A DNA stretch of 64,000 nt from Chrysomallon squamiferum (lineage: Eukaryota > Mollusca > Gastropoda > Neomphalida > Peltospiridae): positions 3,889,443-3,953,442 of the forward strand of contig CM022672.1 of the NCBI GenBank assembly GCA_012295275.1. The letters are read 5' to 3'. The first letter of the stretch is position 1; the number at the start of each line of letters is the position of its first letter. Under the pieces are notes generated by a model. The model saw nothing but the letters and a program-made list of their open reading frames with translations, had not been told where the DNA came from and made no database searches. The position numbers were made by a program, and so were the translations under genes. Below, piece by piece: positions 55,263-60,342 of this stretch.

Positions 55263-58200
55263 CATTATTATCATTATTATTGCCCCTTTTTATATGAAAC
55301 TATCAGTTTCATTCTTCATGATTAATCTTGCATTTTTACTTCATTATTATTTTGTTTCCTGGTATTAGAAGCCTTTGATAAAATTAATTTTAGAACATTA
55401 TTACATTAGAAAAGGTCTTGTAGTGCAGTGCTTCCTGTTCAGTTTGTTTCTAATCAAGATATTTTGATGCCATTTTAACTGTTCTCTTTGAACATATCCT
55501 CAAGTGCATATCTGTTTTACTTTTACATCTTTCTGTTTTAAAAAAATAAAATAAAAAATAACAAACAACACTATTTATTGTAAGACAAAGAACATCAAGA
55601 GTCTGTGAACGCAGACTGAAATACAAAATTAACAGAGAAATAATTATAATTAAACTTCTCTTGGAGACACTGATGCATCACTTCATCGTCCTTTTTGGTG
55701 TTTGACAAAGAAACAGGTCGAAAATGTCTGAGTTGCAGACGTCTTTGTTCAAGACGACGTCAGGCCTGTGTCTGCTCTGATCAAATATTTTTGCAACGGC
55801 AGTGGCTGTTTTCATTGCTCTTCAGCCTATTGCATTTCCATCTTCAGCTGAGCTTGGCCATTTCACATTGTCACGTTTTCCATTCCATTGTGGCACTTTG
55901 CCATTGTGTACAGCACCGAGAGTTCATTTCAATTTGGTATAATGTTACCAATAATCTTTCCATTACACGATTGTTAAACGGGAGTTTTGCACACTGAGAG
56001 ACGGCCAGTTGTAGAAATAACATTTTGTGAAATTTGCCTGTGTCGTACAAAAATGGCAAGATGAAATTTGTCGACCCAATCGGATTTTGTGTGTGCTTGA
56101 GATGAATGTAATTTACACAGCGAAATTGTCACCTTTTTAACCAGTCGGAATGGGAATTGCATTTACAGTGATTCACTGTTTAATTTTTTCGGTTTTCATT
56201 CGGATCTGAATCCTGTTCCAGTCTCATTCTGGAACAAATCTTTTGGCTTCAGATATCACAGCCGGTCTGGTCTTTGTAATGTTGTGTCAACAGAAGTGTT
56301 CACTGCACTGATCAGCTTCAAAGACTCATCTGTAATTGGACTGTTATGTGGATTCCTTTCAATTAAAATTAAATCTTTTGTCTTCTTCTAACCTCTGCCC
56401 AAGACTGTAGGAATTAAGGTTTCATTTGTTCAACTTAGAAGCAATAATTCATGACAAACTGATTGATGGAAAAATATTCATATAACTTTTTTTCCTTTTT
56501 CAGTATTATTGTTAGCTTTACATGAGATTTGATAGTTTAAAATGAAATTTAATGAAATGATTTATCATTTCAGAATTTTTAATGGACATTGCAGCTGATT
56601 TGACTGAATACAAGATATTTTTTTTATAAATAACTTATTTTTAAATGGTTGTATTTTTCAGATGACAAAAATGGTATTGTAAAAGAAGATAATAATCTTT
56701 ATCCTAAAACTCCTGAAGAGGATCTCCGAAAAGAAGGAGGTAAGTCATTTTTTTAATTTTTTAAATTTAACTTTTTGCTTTTTATTATTTTTTATTTTTT
56801 ATTTTTTTGGTTTTATTAACCTATTCAGTTGATTTGTTCATGGATTCCTTTATTAAAATCAAGTAATGGTTATAAAAAGTAGAGACAGGCAGATACACTC
56901 AAACTCACACACATACACATGCATGCACACACAGAGAGACTGCTAACGTGAAGGTACCAGAAAGATTTAAATATTACATATTTATCCATCTGCATCTAAA
57001 TCTGAGTTCACTTGACTGATAAACAAATAGACACACAGAGAGCTAGATCTATACAGAGAGAAAGTGTCTCTTTGACTTGAAAACGGATGCACTCCCACAC
57101 ACACACATACACCAGATACCCTACAGACATACATTTAGGACTACACATACATTCAAAAACAGAATTTTCCCTAAAATTCTCTCTCATCCTTATGACAGGC
57201 ATACTTGGGGGATAATTTATCTGCTGGAAGAAAGCAAAAATCATCAGCCACATAATAATTTATTAATAAGTTTTATTTTCCCCACAGCTCCGCCAGAGTT
57301 CACTGACTATGAGAAGATGAAGAAGAATGAGATCATGAGGCCCGTGGGCAGCTCGGTCAGACTCAAGTGCCGAGCCACAGGCAACCCTCGACCCCACATC
57401 GTCTGGTTCAAGGACGACATGCTGCTGGAGAACATCGCTGATGCGCTGCGACCACACTGGATTCTCAAGCTGCACAATCTGCAGGAAGCAGACACGGGTG
57501 ACTACACATGCCACGTCAGTAACAGACTGGGTTCAATCAACCATACCTACTCCCTGGAAGTCGTTGGTAAGCAGGAATCCATGGTTACAGTGTATATATA
57601 TATATATTTTTTTTTTTCTATTTACCAGTTATAGATTATTTGTATTGTGGTTCATGTTGGTTTGAAGGAAATGTTACTTTTTTATTATTTTTTTTTTATT
57701 AGAGGTGGGGTTTTTTGTTTGGTTTATCAGGGAAGGAGGTTTTTCACAATTTTTTTCAAATAATTATTGAACTGCATGTTATCTTAAAGAAGAGGTTAAA
57801 GTTTAAGATTTTATTTCTTATCCTCTATTCATTTTCTGTCAACTGCTTTAATTAAAATAAATGTAATCATTAAGTCTATTTCAGATCATTTAAATTTTTT
57901 TTAAATACACTCACACCATTAATCCTTCTTCTAGCTGTTGTGACCAGAGCACTGGAAAAATGTCTCCATCATGATCTGTGGTTATTTTGTTCACACTATT
58001 AATTTATAAAACACATTTTAGAGCGAATCCAGAGCAAACCAGTGTTGATTCCTCCATACCCCAAAAACACCAGCATAGAGTATGGGCAGACAGCTTCCTT
58101 CCAGTGCCATGTAAAGAGTGTTGTCCAGCCTCACATTCAGGTATTTTGTCACATGCATTTTGTCAATATATCCCATTCCTGTCAGTGCTCTTACAATAAT

Positions 58201-59345
58201 AAATTAGAAAAGCCAAAGCAATATGTGATAGAGATTACATCTAATATGTTTGGTTGTTAAAAACAAAAAATCATCTTAACCATTAATATTATTATCAGTA
58301 TATTAAAATCTGTTGTTTATAAAATAATTATATAAATAGATTTTCTACCTTAAATTGATATATGTATGGATATAATAATTATGGATTGCATTTGTTTTTG
58401 GTATAAATTAATACTCGGTTTTTATTTCTTTTTTTATTTTATTTTTATTTTTTTAATTCTAAAATTCCATTAATATAACCTATATATTAAAACTGATTAG
58501 TGCATGTTATAAAATTAATGTACAACATTAAATATTAAATATAACATATAAACATATATAGAAAACTAGTAAATGTGATATTAAATTAATATTTATAATA
58601 ACATAATATATTAAATCTAGTACGTATGTTATGAAAATTAATATTTGTAATAATAGCGTTACATTATTAAAACCATATTATAATATTAATGTATCTTAAC
58701 TATACATTGAACTTGTGCACATGCTGTAAAATTAATGCATAACACTAAATACTGAAAATAGCACATGTTTTACTCAATAAATATTTATAACAAAACTGTG
58801 TGTTATTACAACTATTAAAACATAAAATTTAACACCTCTGACTTCCAGTGGCTGAAGAGGGTGGAAGATGCTGATTCTGTGCACAACGTGAACACGACGA
58901 TAGAGGTGAAGGGACAGAAGTTTGTGGTTCTGAAGACAGGTGAGGTGTGGACTCGCCCTGACGGGTCCTACCTCAACAAACTGGTCATTCAGCGAGTCAC
59001 AGAGAGGCATTCTGGGATGTACATTTGTCTGGGGGCCAACAGTCGCGGGTACAACTTCCGCAGCGCTTATCTCACAATAAAACAACCAAGTATGTTTCAA
59101 ATTTAGTTTAATGTGTTAAACTTCCTTCGTTTTTTTTTTTTAAAAAACATTCTGTATTCATGTACAATGTTTATGCTTGTGTATAAGTATTAAACTTCCT
59201 GGGTTTTTTTTAAAAAAACATACTCTATTCATGTAGAAGGTCTATTCTTGTGTATGATAATATATTTATGAGAATAGGTGGAGAATTAAAAATTATTATC
59301 TTCATATATATATAAATATATATCAAGATAATAATTTTTTGTTGT

Positions 59346-59377
<32 letters not shown>

Positions 59378-59899
59378 TCTCTCTATATATATATACACAC
59401 ACACATATATATGTATACTGAATGTGTATATTTTTGGCTTATCTTGTATTGTAAATTTAATAAAATAACAAGAACATTCTTCAACCGAATTTCTAATAAC
59501 TAAACTAAAAAATAATTTTGTTGTGTGTTTTACACAGGTCACATGGGAGTGCCCTACTCCAACACTGGAGGAAGCTCGTCAGACGGCGCCCAATCCAACC
59601 TACCTCTTTTCATAGGCGTGCCAGGCGTCATCGTCCTCATCGTAGTCATCATTGCCATTGTTATACTGCAACGTCGGCGACGGTGCAACGCCACGGCGCG
59701 TGGCCTCAAGGTGCAGCGGATAGCTGTGCCCACGCACGACAAAGACTTTTACACAAACTACCACAACTCCAACATTCTGCAGACCAGCAGAGAGAAAATT
59801 CCAAAGATGTCCACCCAGAGTTTAGATTTTTACTCAGACAATATCTCATCCGTGTCACGCAGTCAGCAACACAGTCACCAGCACATGTACAGCTACTGA
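8221..59899 (+). CDS. FGFRL1: FGFRL1 orthologue, complete spliced coding sequence (7 coding exons)
   Basis: The coding sequence joins 8221-8281, 36784-37059, 56662-56739, 57288-57566, 58022-58140, 58849-59089 and 59538-59899: 1416 nt, 471 residues plus TGA. Every junction has AG/GT ends and the reading frame is kept throughout. Domain order: signal peptide 1-19 or 20; Ig1 (C45, W57, C94); acidic linker 113-138; Ig2 (C166, W178, C213); Ig3 (C260, W272, C331); membrane span about 374-395; cytoplasmic tail 396-471. Stretches such as [38 protein letters not shown] and MYICLGAN are near-identical to vertebrate FGFRL1 as I know it. There is no kinase domain, which separates it from FGFR1-4. The family binds FGF and heparin at the cell surface and modulates FGF signalling. 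Human FGFRL1 is 504 residues, so the length fits. Possible N-glycosylation sites are N106, N223, N247 and N286. Identity is strongly supported; ligand and tissue role are not visible. Confidence 0.96.
8782..8848. repeat. TAAAA pentamer microsatellite
   Basis: About 13 units of AAAAT/TAAAA, perfect in the core, 500 bp inside the first large intron. Confidence 0.95.
9127..9185. repeat. CA microsatellite, imperfect
   Basis: CA repeats with ATATA and TC interruptions; the last 36 bp are uninterrupted. Confidence 0.95.
9918..10038. repeat. TTTATA/TTTTTA hexamer array
   Basis: A TTATAT-type block changes into TTTTTA repeats, 120 bp in all, next to an ATT tract at about 9811-9833. Confidence 0.93.
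11599..11890 (+). repeat. Minisatellite, 37-bp unit
   Basis: The core contains ACTGGACATTGGTCAGTGTT, then AATATTGCACCTATATG. Three central copies (about 11715-11830) are almost identical; outer copies are decayed and have variable length. Confidence 0.9.
12001..12061 (+). repeat. Tandem duplication, about 34-bp period
   Basis: AAAATTAATAAAGGTAA followed by GATGGGAG occurs twice, with one base difference and a short spacer. Confidence 0.8.
12667..12774. repeat. ATT then TC compound microsatellite
   Basis: A short ATT run (12669-12690) is followed by two TC runs separated by TATAGTT; the second is about 50 bp long. Confidence 0.93.
16405..16875 (+). repeat. Minisatellite, 28-bp unit in alternating dimers
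   Basis: About 16 copies of a unit containing ATGAGTTTTCATGTGTGTTG followed by TGTACTAC. In the central part, copies beginning ATGAG alternate with copies beginning ACAAG or ACCAG, so the real period is about 56 bp. The 28-bp period explains the Cys/His-rich frames here; they are not genes. Confidence 0.9.
19919..19944. repeat. TA microsatellite after a poly-A run
   Basis: About 13 TA units directly after a run of A (19904-19918). Confidence 0.93.
20015..20725 (+). repeat. Decayed tandem repeat, unit about 75-85 bp
   Basis: Eight to ten copies. Recurring marks in order: AGTAGCATTTAGTAGCCAAT, CATCTT, AAGGTAGAGAAAGG, AAATGTTTATTTTATATGTG, AAAGAAA. Clearest marks start near 20025, 20240, 20313, 20388, 20459, 20540 and 20624. 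Copies at 20116-20240 are disrupted by A-rich insertions. Confidence 0.8.
25600..25755 (+). repeat. Tandem duplication, 75-bp period
   Basis: Two copies share AACTCACTGACTTTAAGAAT and then ATTTACTA, GCACTAT and CTTAAGATG. The shared block starts at 25625 and again at 25700. Confidence 0.9.
28129..28173. repeat. TTTA microsatellite
   Basis: About ten TTTA units with a T-rich lead-in. Confidence 0.9.
28535..28816 (+). other. Unidentified open frame in the first large intron (93 codons)
   Basis: ATG at 28535 to a TGA at 28814. The composition is balanced rather than repetitive ([10 protein letters not shown] near the start, acidic DTDEDN near the end), unlike most frames in these introns. I recognise no domain, and no splice sites or promoter-like motifs frame it. 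It may be chance, an exon of another transcript, or a remnant of a transposon protein. Confidence 0.15.
30481..30513 (+). repeat. 33-bp exact direct repeat, copy 1
   Basis: The block starts GCTAAGTTGTCAGTGCCCAC and ends CTTCATGTGTTT; it is identical to 31002-31034. Flanks are unrelated. Confidence 0.9.
31002..31034 (+). repeat. 33-bp exact direct repeat, copy 2
   Basis: The partner of 30481-30513, 521 bp downstream, just upstream of the large ATT tract. Confidence 0.9.
31211..31498. repeat. Very long ATT microsatellite
   Basis: Nearly 290 bp of ATT/TTA repeats with small T, C and A interruptions that give short phase shifts. It causes Leu-, Tyr-, Ile- and Asn-homopolymer frames that are not genes. 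Confidence 0.97.
33884..34015 (+). mobile_element. tRNA-derived SINE, degraded
   Basis: The head resembles a tRNA: A-box-like TAGCTCAATGGTAGAG at 33893-33908, a perfect anticodon-type hairpin AGGTC-CTA-GACCT, and a T-arm-type hairpin AGGAT-TA-ATCCT in place of a clean B box. The following TATCCAGTGCTTCAGA and the AAAGG-GTAT-like stretch fit the body of SINEs common in molluscs. It sits in the sense strand of the first large intron. No clear target-site duplication was seen. Confidence 0.55.
35781..35855 (-). mobile_element. tRNA-like element or SINE head
   Basis: Read on the minus strand it has an A-box-like TTAGCTCAGCTG and, about 45 nt later, a B-box-like GGTTCAAACTTCC, with the spacing of a tRNA. 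The arms do not form a good functional tRNA and no SINE body follows, so this is a SINE head fragment or a tRNA pseudogene. Confidence 0.45.
36138..36610 (+). repeat. Threefold tandem repeat just upstream of the Ig1 exon
   Basis: Copies start at about 36141, 36333 and 36488 with GTCCCTGCA, then ATCTCCAGTTCA, TTTCTTC, ATAG and a TTTTCATATTAATAT-like end. Spacing is 192 and 155 bp, so copies vary in length. The third ends about 170 bp before the Ig1 acceptor. Confidence 0.75.
36784..37059 (+). CDS. FGFRL1: fgfrl1 coding exon 2: Ig1 domain
   Basis: The acceptor is TTTGTCTTTCAG, the donor GTAAGT at 37060. The exon is 276 nt, phase 1 at both ends, and encodes residues 21-112. It begins G-P-P-K, as the mature N-terminus does in vertebrate FGFRL1. 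It holds a complete I-set Ig fold: C45, W57, the D-A-G-T-Y-L-C motif with C94, and an NYT sequon at N106. The segment [12 protein letters not shown] (residues 60-71) and CKATNGFG (94-101) are hallmark FGFRL1 sequence. Ig1 is the least ligand-involved Ig domain in FGF receptors and is thought to be autoinhibitory; that is family knowledge. Confidence 0.96.
37705..38470 (+). repeat. Decayed minisatellite, unit about 24-30 bp
   Basis: The idealised unit is ACAGATAAGGGATTTGCCAT with a variable spacer; more than 20 degenerate copies are readable, best at 38030-38190. It starts about 650 bp after the Ig1 exon. Confidence 0.75.
38930..39070 (+). mobile_element. SINE fragment with mollusc-type tail
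   Basis: A B-box-like CCAGGTTCAGTTCTCC (38941-38956) is followed by CCATCCAGGCATTACC and then a tail reading AAAGACCTTGGTATGTGC, TGTCCTTTCTTTG and CATATAAAAG. The same tail order is seen at 53740-53850. The tail corresponds to a SINE tail I recall from gastropod genomes. The A-box half is missing or decayed. Confidence 0.6.
41242..41590 (+). repeat. Three near-identical copies of a unit of about 90 bp separated by CA runs
   Basis: The unit runs from CATGTCACATACAAAGAATG to CAGCACATTTCAACAC and starts at 41242, 41372 and 41488. The copies look identical; only the intervening CA tract differs in length (spacing 130 and 116 bp). The array is flanked by more CA tracts (41206-41241) and an ACACAAGTACTGAGATACAA duplication at about 41166-41208. 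Confidence 0.92.
43719..43780 (-). mobile_element. tRNA-like element or SINE head
   Basis: On the minus strand: TGGCACAGCTGAGCAAG (A-box like), then GGATCCAATCCTGG (T-arm like), with tRNA spacing. It lies 150 bp from a second such element in the same orientation. No convincing body or target duplication. Confidence 0.4.
43930..44000 (-). mobile_element. tRNA-like element or SINE head
   Basis: On the minus strand: CTTGCTCAGCTGTTGGG (A-box like) and GAGTTCAAGTCACGG (B-box like), about 45 nt apart. An upstream CA tract (43902-43929) would form its 3' tail in minus orientation, which suits a retroposed element. Confidence 0.45.
45663..45725 (+). mobile_element. Possible SINE head, degraded
   Basis: TTAGCTCAGTTTTCTAG resembles an A box and is followed by an anticodon-arm-like segment and a poor B box (GTATCCGTGTATCA). 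It directly precedes the GA-rich tandem repeat at 45715. Confidence 0.3.
45715..46270 (+). repeat. Decayed GA-rich minisatellite
   Basis: Recurring CAACAGAAGGCTGG (at about 45820, 45887, 46024) and variants such as CAACAGAACACTGG (45720) and GTGCAGAAGGGTTGG (46222), with GGTGATAAGGTG-like spacers. The purine bias keeps long frames open on the minus strand (160 and 150 codons); I do not regard them as genes. Confidence 0.75.
46705..46735. repeat. TTTA microsatellite
   Basis: About eight TTTA units following a short TA run. Confidence 0.9.
47178..47230. repeat. TA run followed by poly-T
   Basis: About 13 TA units, then about 25 T. Confidence 0.93.
48251..48440. repeat. AAT/ATT/CAT compound microsatellite with internal palindrome
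   Basis: An AAT run turns into an ATT run at about 48269, a self-complementary junction, followed by CAT repeats (48330-48367) and a second ATT run (48390-48430). Confidence 0.93.
51365..52025 (+). repeat. Decayed tandem repeat, unit about 75-110 bp
   Basis: Recurring order: TTCCCA, CACAACTGATTT, T-rich stretch, GTTGGAACATGCAGCC, AGTGGTAATTA, GTCAAAAATAAAGT. The GCAGCC-like mark is at about 51372, 51447, 51556, 51650 and 51893. One copy is split by an ATT tract (51728-51787) and a poly-T run. Confidence 0.75.
51728..51787. repeat. ATT microsatellite
   Basis: About 20 uninterrupted ATT units. Confidence 0.96.
52421..52448. repeat. TA microsatellite
   Basis: About 14 TA units. Confidence 0.93.
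52620..52845 (+). repeat. Degenerate CA-rich tandem repeat
   Basis: ACATACATAGACATA with CACACATCATTCACCC and ACACACAAATAAACACAC recurs about three times (near 52660, 52749 and 52813). Confidence 0.75.
53688..53930 (+). mobile_element. SINE, nearly complete but diverged
   Basis: Head: TGGTTCAGAGGTTAGAG (A-box like, 53698-53714) and GGATCAATTCCCACTCC (B-box like). Body: CCAGCCATTACC, shared with 38987-38998, then TTATGCTATTCTTTGTG, ACATATAAAAGATCC and TTGTTGCTAATCAAA. The last two agree with the mollusc SINE tail as I recall it. The element ends near GTGTCCCTTCTCATAATAAA. Confidence 0.65.
54711..54758. repeat. CA microsatellite
   Basis: About 24 uninterrupted CA units. Confidence 0.96.
55218..55280. 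repeat. ATT microsatellite
   Basis: About 20 ATT units, with CATT interruptions at the end. Confidence 0.94.
56662..56739 (+). CDS. FGFRL1: fgfrl1 coding exon 3: acidic Ig1-Ig2 linker
   Basis: This 78-nt exon is phase 1 at both ends, with acceptor TATTTTTCAG and donor GTAAGT at 56740. It encodes residues 113-138, a non-Ig linker of which 8 of 26 residues are Asp or Glu (D113, D114, E121, D122, E131, E132, D133, E137). FGF receptors carry an acid box at this place between Ig1 and Ig2. Here the acidic residues are scattered in pairs rather than in one run. The exon is too short and unconserved to be recognised by homology. It is called from consensus splice sites, open frame, matching phase and position. 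Being symmetric, it could be skipped without a frameshift. Confidence 0.85.
56740..57287 (+). other. fgfrl1 intron, linker to Ig2 (548 bp)
   Basis: Short GT-AG intron, phase 1. It holds T-rich sequence, then a degenerate CA/ACAC-rich patch (about 56890-57160). Nothing else is seen. Confidence 0.9.
57288..57566 (+). CDS. FGFRL1: fgfrl1 coding exon 4: Ig2 domain
   Basis: The acceptor is TTTTCCCCCACAG, the donor GTAAGC at 57567. The exon is 279 nt, phase 1 at both ends, and encodes residues 139-231. It contains C166, W178 and, after D-T-G-D-Y-T-C, C213; the sequon is N223-H-T. The segment [11 protein letters not shown] (156-166) and V-S-N-R-x-G-x-I-N are typical of FGFRL1. A basic cluster (K148, K150, K151, then R156) lies where heparan sulfate binds in FGF receptors. 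GC content is clearly higher than in the introns. Confidence 0.97.
57567..58021 (+). other. fgfrl1 intron, Ig2 to Ig3a (455 bp)
   Basis: Short GT-AG intron, phase 1, with a TA microsatellite just after the donor (about 57591-57606) and T-rich sequence. The 3' splice site is weak (ACATTTTAG). Confidence 0.9.
58022..58140 (+). CDS. FGFRL1: fgfrl1 coding exon 5: N-terminal half of Ig3 (IIIa type)
   Basis: The exon is 119 nt, entering in phase 1 and leaving in phase 0, with acceptor ACATTTTAG (a weak pyrimidine tract) and donor GTATTT at 58141. It encodes residues 232-271, including the family motif E-R-I-Q-S-K-P-V-L, the N247-T-S sequon and C260, and ends Q-P-H-I-Q. FGF receptor genes split Ig3 at this same residue (IIIa to IIIb/IIIc, just before the core Trp), so the boundary is confirmed by conserved gene structure. 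Confidence 0.95.
58141..58848 (+). other. fgfrl1 intron inside Ig3 (708 bp)
   Basis: GT-AG intron, phase 0, at the position where FGFR genes switch IIIb/IIIc exons. It is very AT-rich and contains no alternative exon that I can recognise. Retention would add about 39 codons and stop at 58258-58260, giving a truncated protein without a membrane span. Confidence 0.88.
58849..59089 (+). CDS. FGFRL1: fgfrl1 coding exon 6: C-terminal half of Ig3
   Basis: The exon is 241 nt, entering in phase 0 and leaving in phase 1, with acceptor TGACTTCCAG and donor GTATGT at 59090. It encodes residues 272-351, starting W-L-K-R-V-E, which is what vertebrate FGFRL1 has here. GQKFVVL (293-299), [10 protein letters not shown] (307-316) and GMYICLGAN (327-335) are near-identical to FGFRL1, and F-R-S-A-Y-L closes the domain. 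C331 pairs with C260; the sequon is N286-T-T. I see only one version of this exon between 58141 and 58848, so FGFR-style IIIb/IIIc alternative exons are absent. In vertebrate FGFRL1 Ig3 is also linked to cell adhesion and fusion. Confidence 0.97.
59288..59339. repeat. AT-rich palindrome in the last fgfrl1 intron
   Basis: Perfect 15-bp arms AAAAATTATTATCTT and AAGATAATAATTTTT enclose a 22-nt centre of alternating AT that can itself pair, giving a near-continuous 50-nt hairpin. Confidence 0.85.
59346..59412. repeat. TC/TA/CA compound microsatellite
   Basis: TC (59346-59384), then TA, then CA and TA runs. Confidence 0.93.
59538..59899 (+). CDS. FGFRL1: fgfrl1 coding exon 7: stalk, membrane span, cytoplasmic tail
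   Basis: The acceptor is TTTTACACAG; the stop TGA is at 59897-59899. It encodes residues 352-471. A Gly/Ser-rich stalk (353-372) leads to a hydrophobic span (about 374-395) that begins L-P-L-F-I-G-V-P, resembling vertebrate FGFRL1, and is followed by the stop-transfer run R397-R400. The 76-residue tail has no kinase. It holds a YTNY motif (423-426, giving Y-x-N, a GRB2-SH2 type site if phosphorylated), Y450-S-D-N-I, and a histidine cluster H463, H465, H467 before the end M-Y-S-Y. A His-rich C-terminus is characteristic of FGFRL1. The splice phase agrees with exon 6. Confidence 0.96.
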
Positions 59900-60310
59900 G
59901 ACTTCGTAACAGACACAACATATCAGCATTGGCTTTATATATGTAAATATATGTATATATATATACGCCAATGAGATACAGTGTATGGTACACACTTTTG
60001 ATTGTGTGTATGTCTGTCTGTGTGTTTGTCTGTGTGTCTGTGTGTGTGTTTGTGGCAACTGCGATGCTTGTGTCAGTGTTGTGATATGATCCACTCAACT
60101 GGAAACAATTTGCACTCAGACTGGACTCCAGATTTCTGATGAGTGACAGAGGACTCAGTTTATAAAAGTCTTGCTGTGTTTTCCTACATTTTATGATTTT
60201 GATTTTGTACATTTTTGATTTTTTTTTTTTTTTTTTAATATTATTATTCATTGAAAAACACTGACATTTTTTTTTTTTTTTCTTTATAATTGTGTATTCA
60301 AGACTTGACA

Positions 60311-60342
<32 letters not shown>

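Larger units (their letters stand above)
37060..56661 (+). other. fgfrl1 intron between Ig1 and linker exons (19.6 kb)
   Basis: The intron is bounded by GTAAGT and TTTCAG, phase 1. It contains decayed tandem repeats (37.7, 41.2, 45.7, 51.4, 52.6 kb), five tRNA-like or SINE-like elements, several ATT, AT and CA tracts, and complex patches at about 39340-39700, 50080-50780, 52890-53320 and 55690-56400. No gene on either strand is recognised. Confidence 0.9.
59090..59537 (+). other. fgfrl1 last intron (448 bp)
   Basis: GT-AG intron, phase 1. It contains two similar AT-rich pieces beginning TTAAACTTCC (about 59115 and 59190), a long AT-rich hairpin (59288-59339) and a TC/TA/CA compound microsatellite (59346-59412). 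Confidence 0.9.

Noticed and set aside
57263-57514. Minus-strand frames opposite the Ig2 exon (also opposite Ig3 and the last exon)
   Set aside because: Shadows of the fgfrl1 coding exons, whose plus-strand identity is certain.
59518-59946. 142-codon frame overlapping the last exon in another frame
   Set aside because: It runs out of frame with the membrane-span exon and is favoured only by the local GC content.
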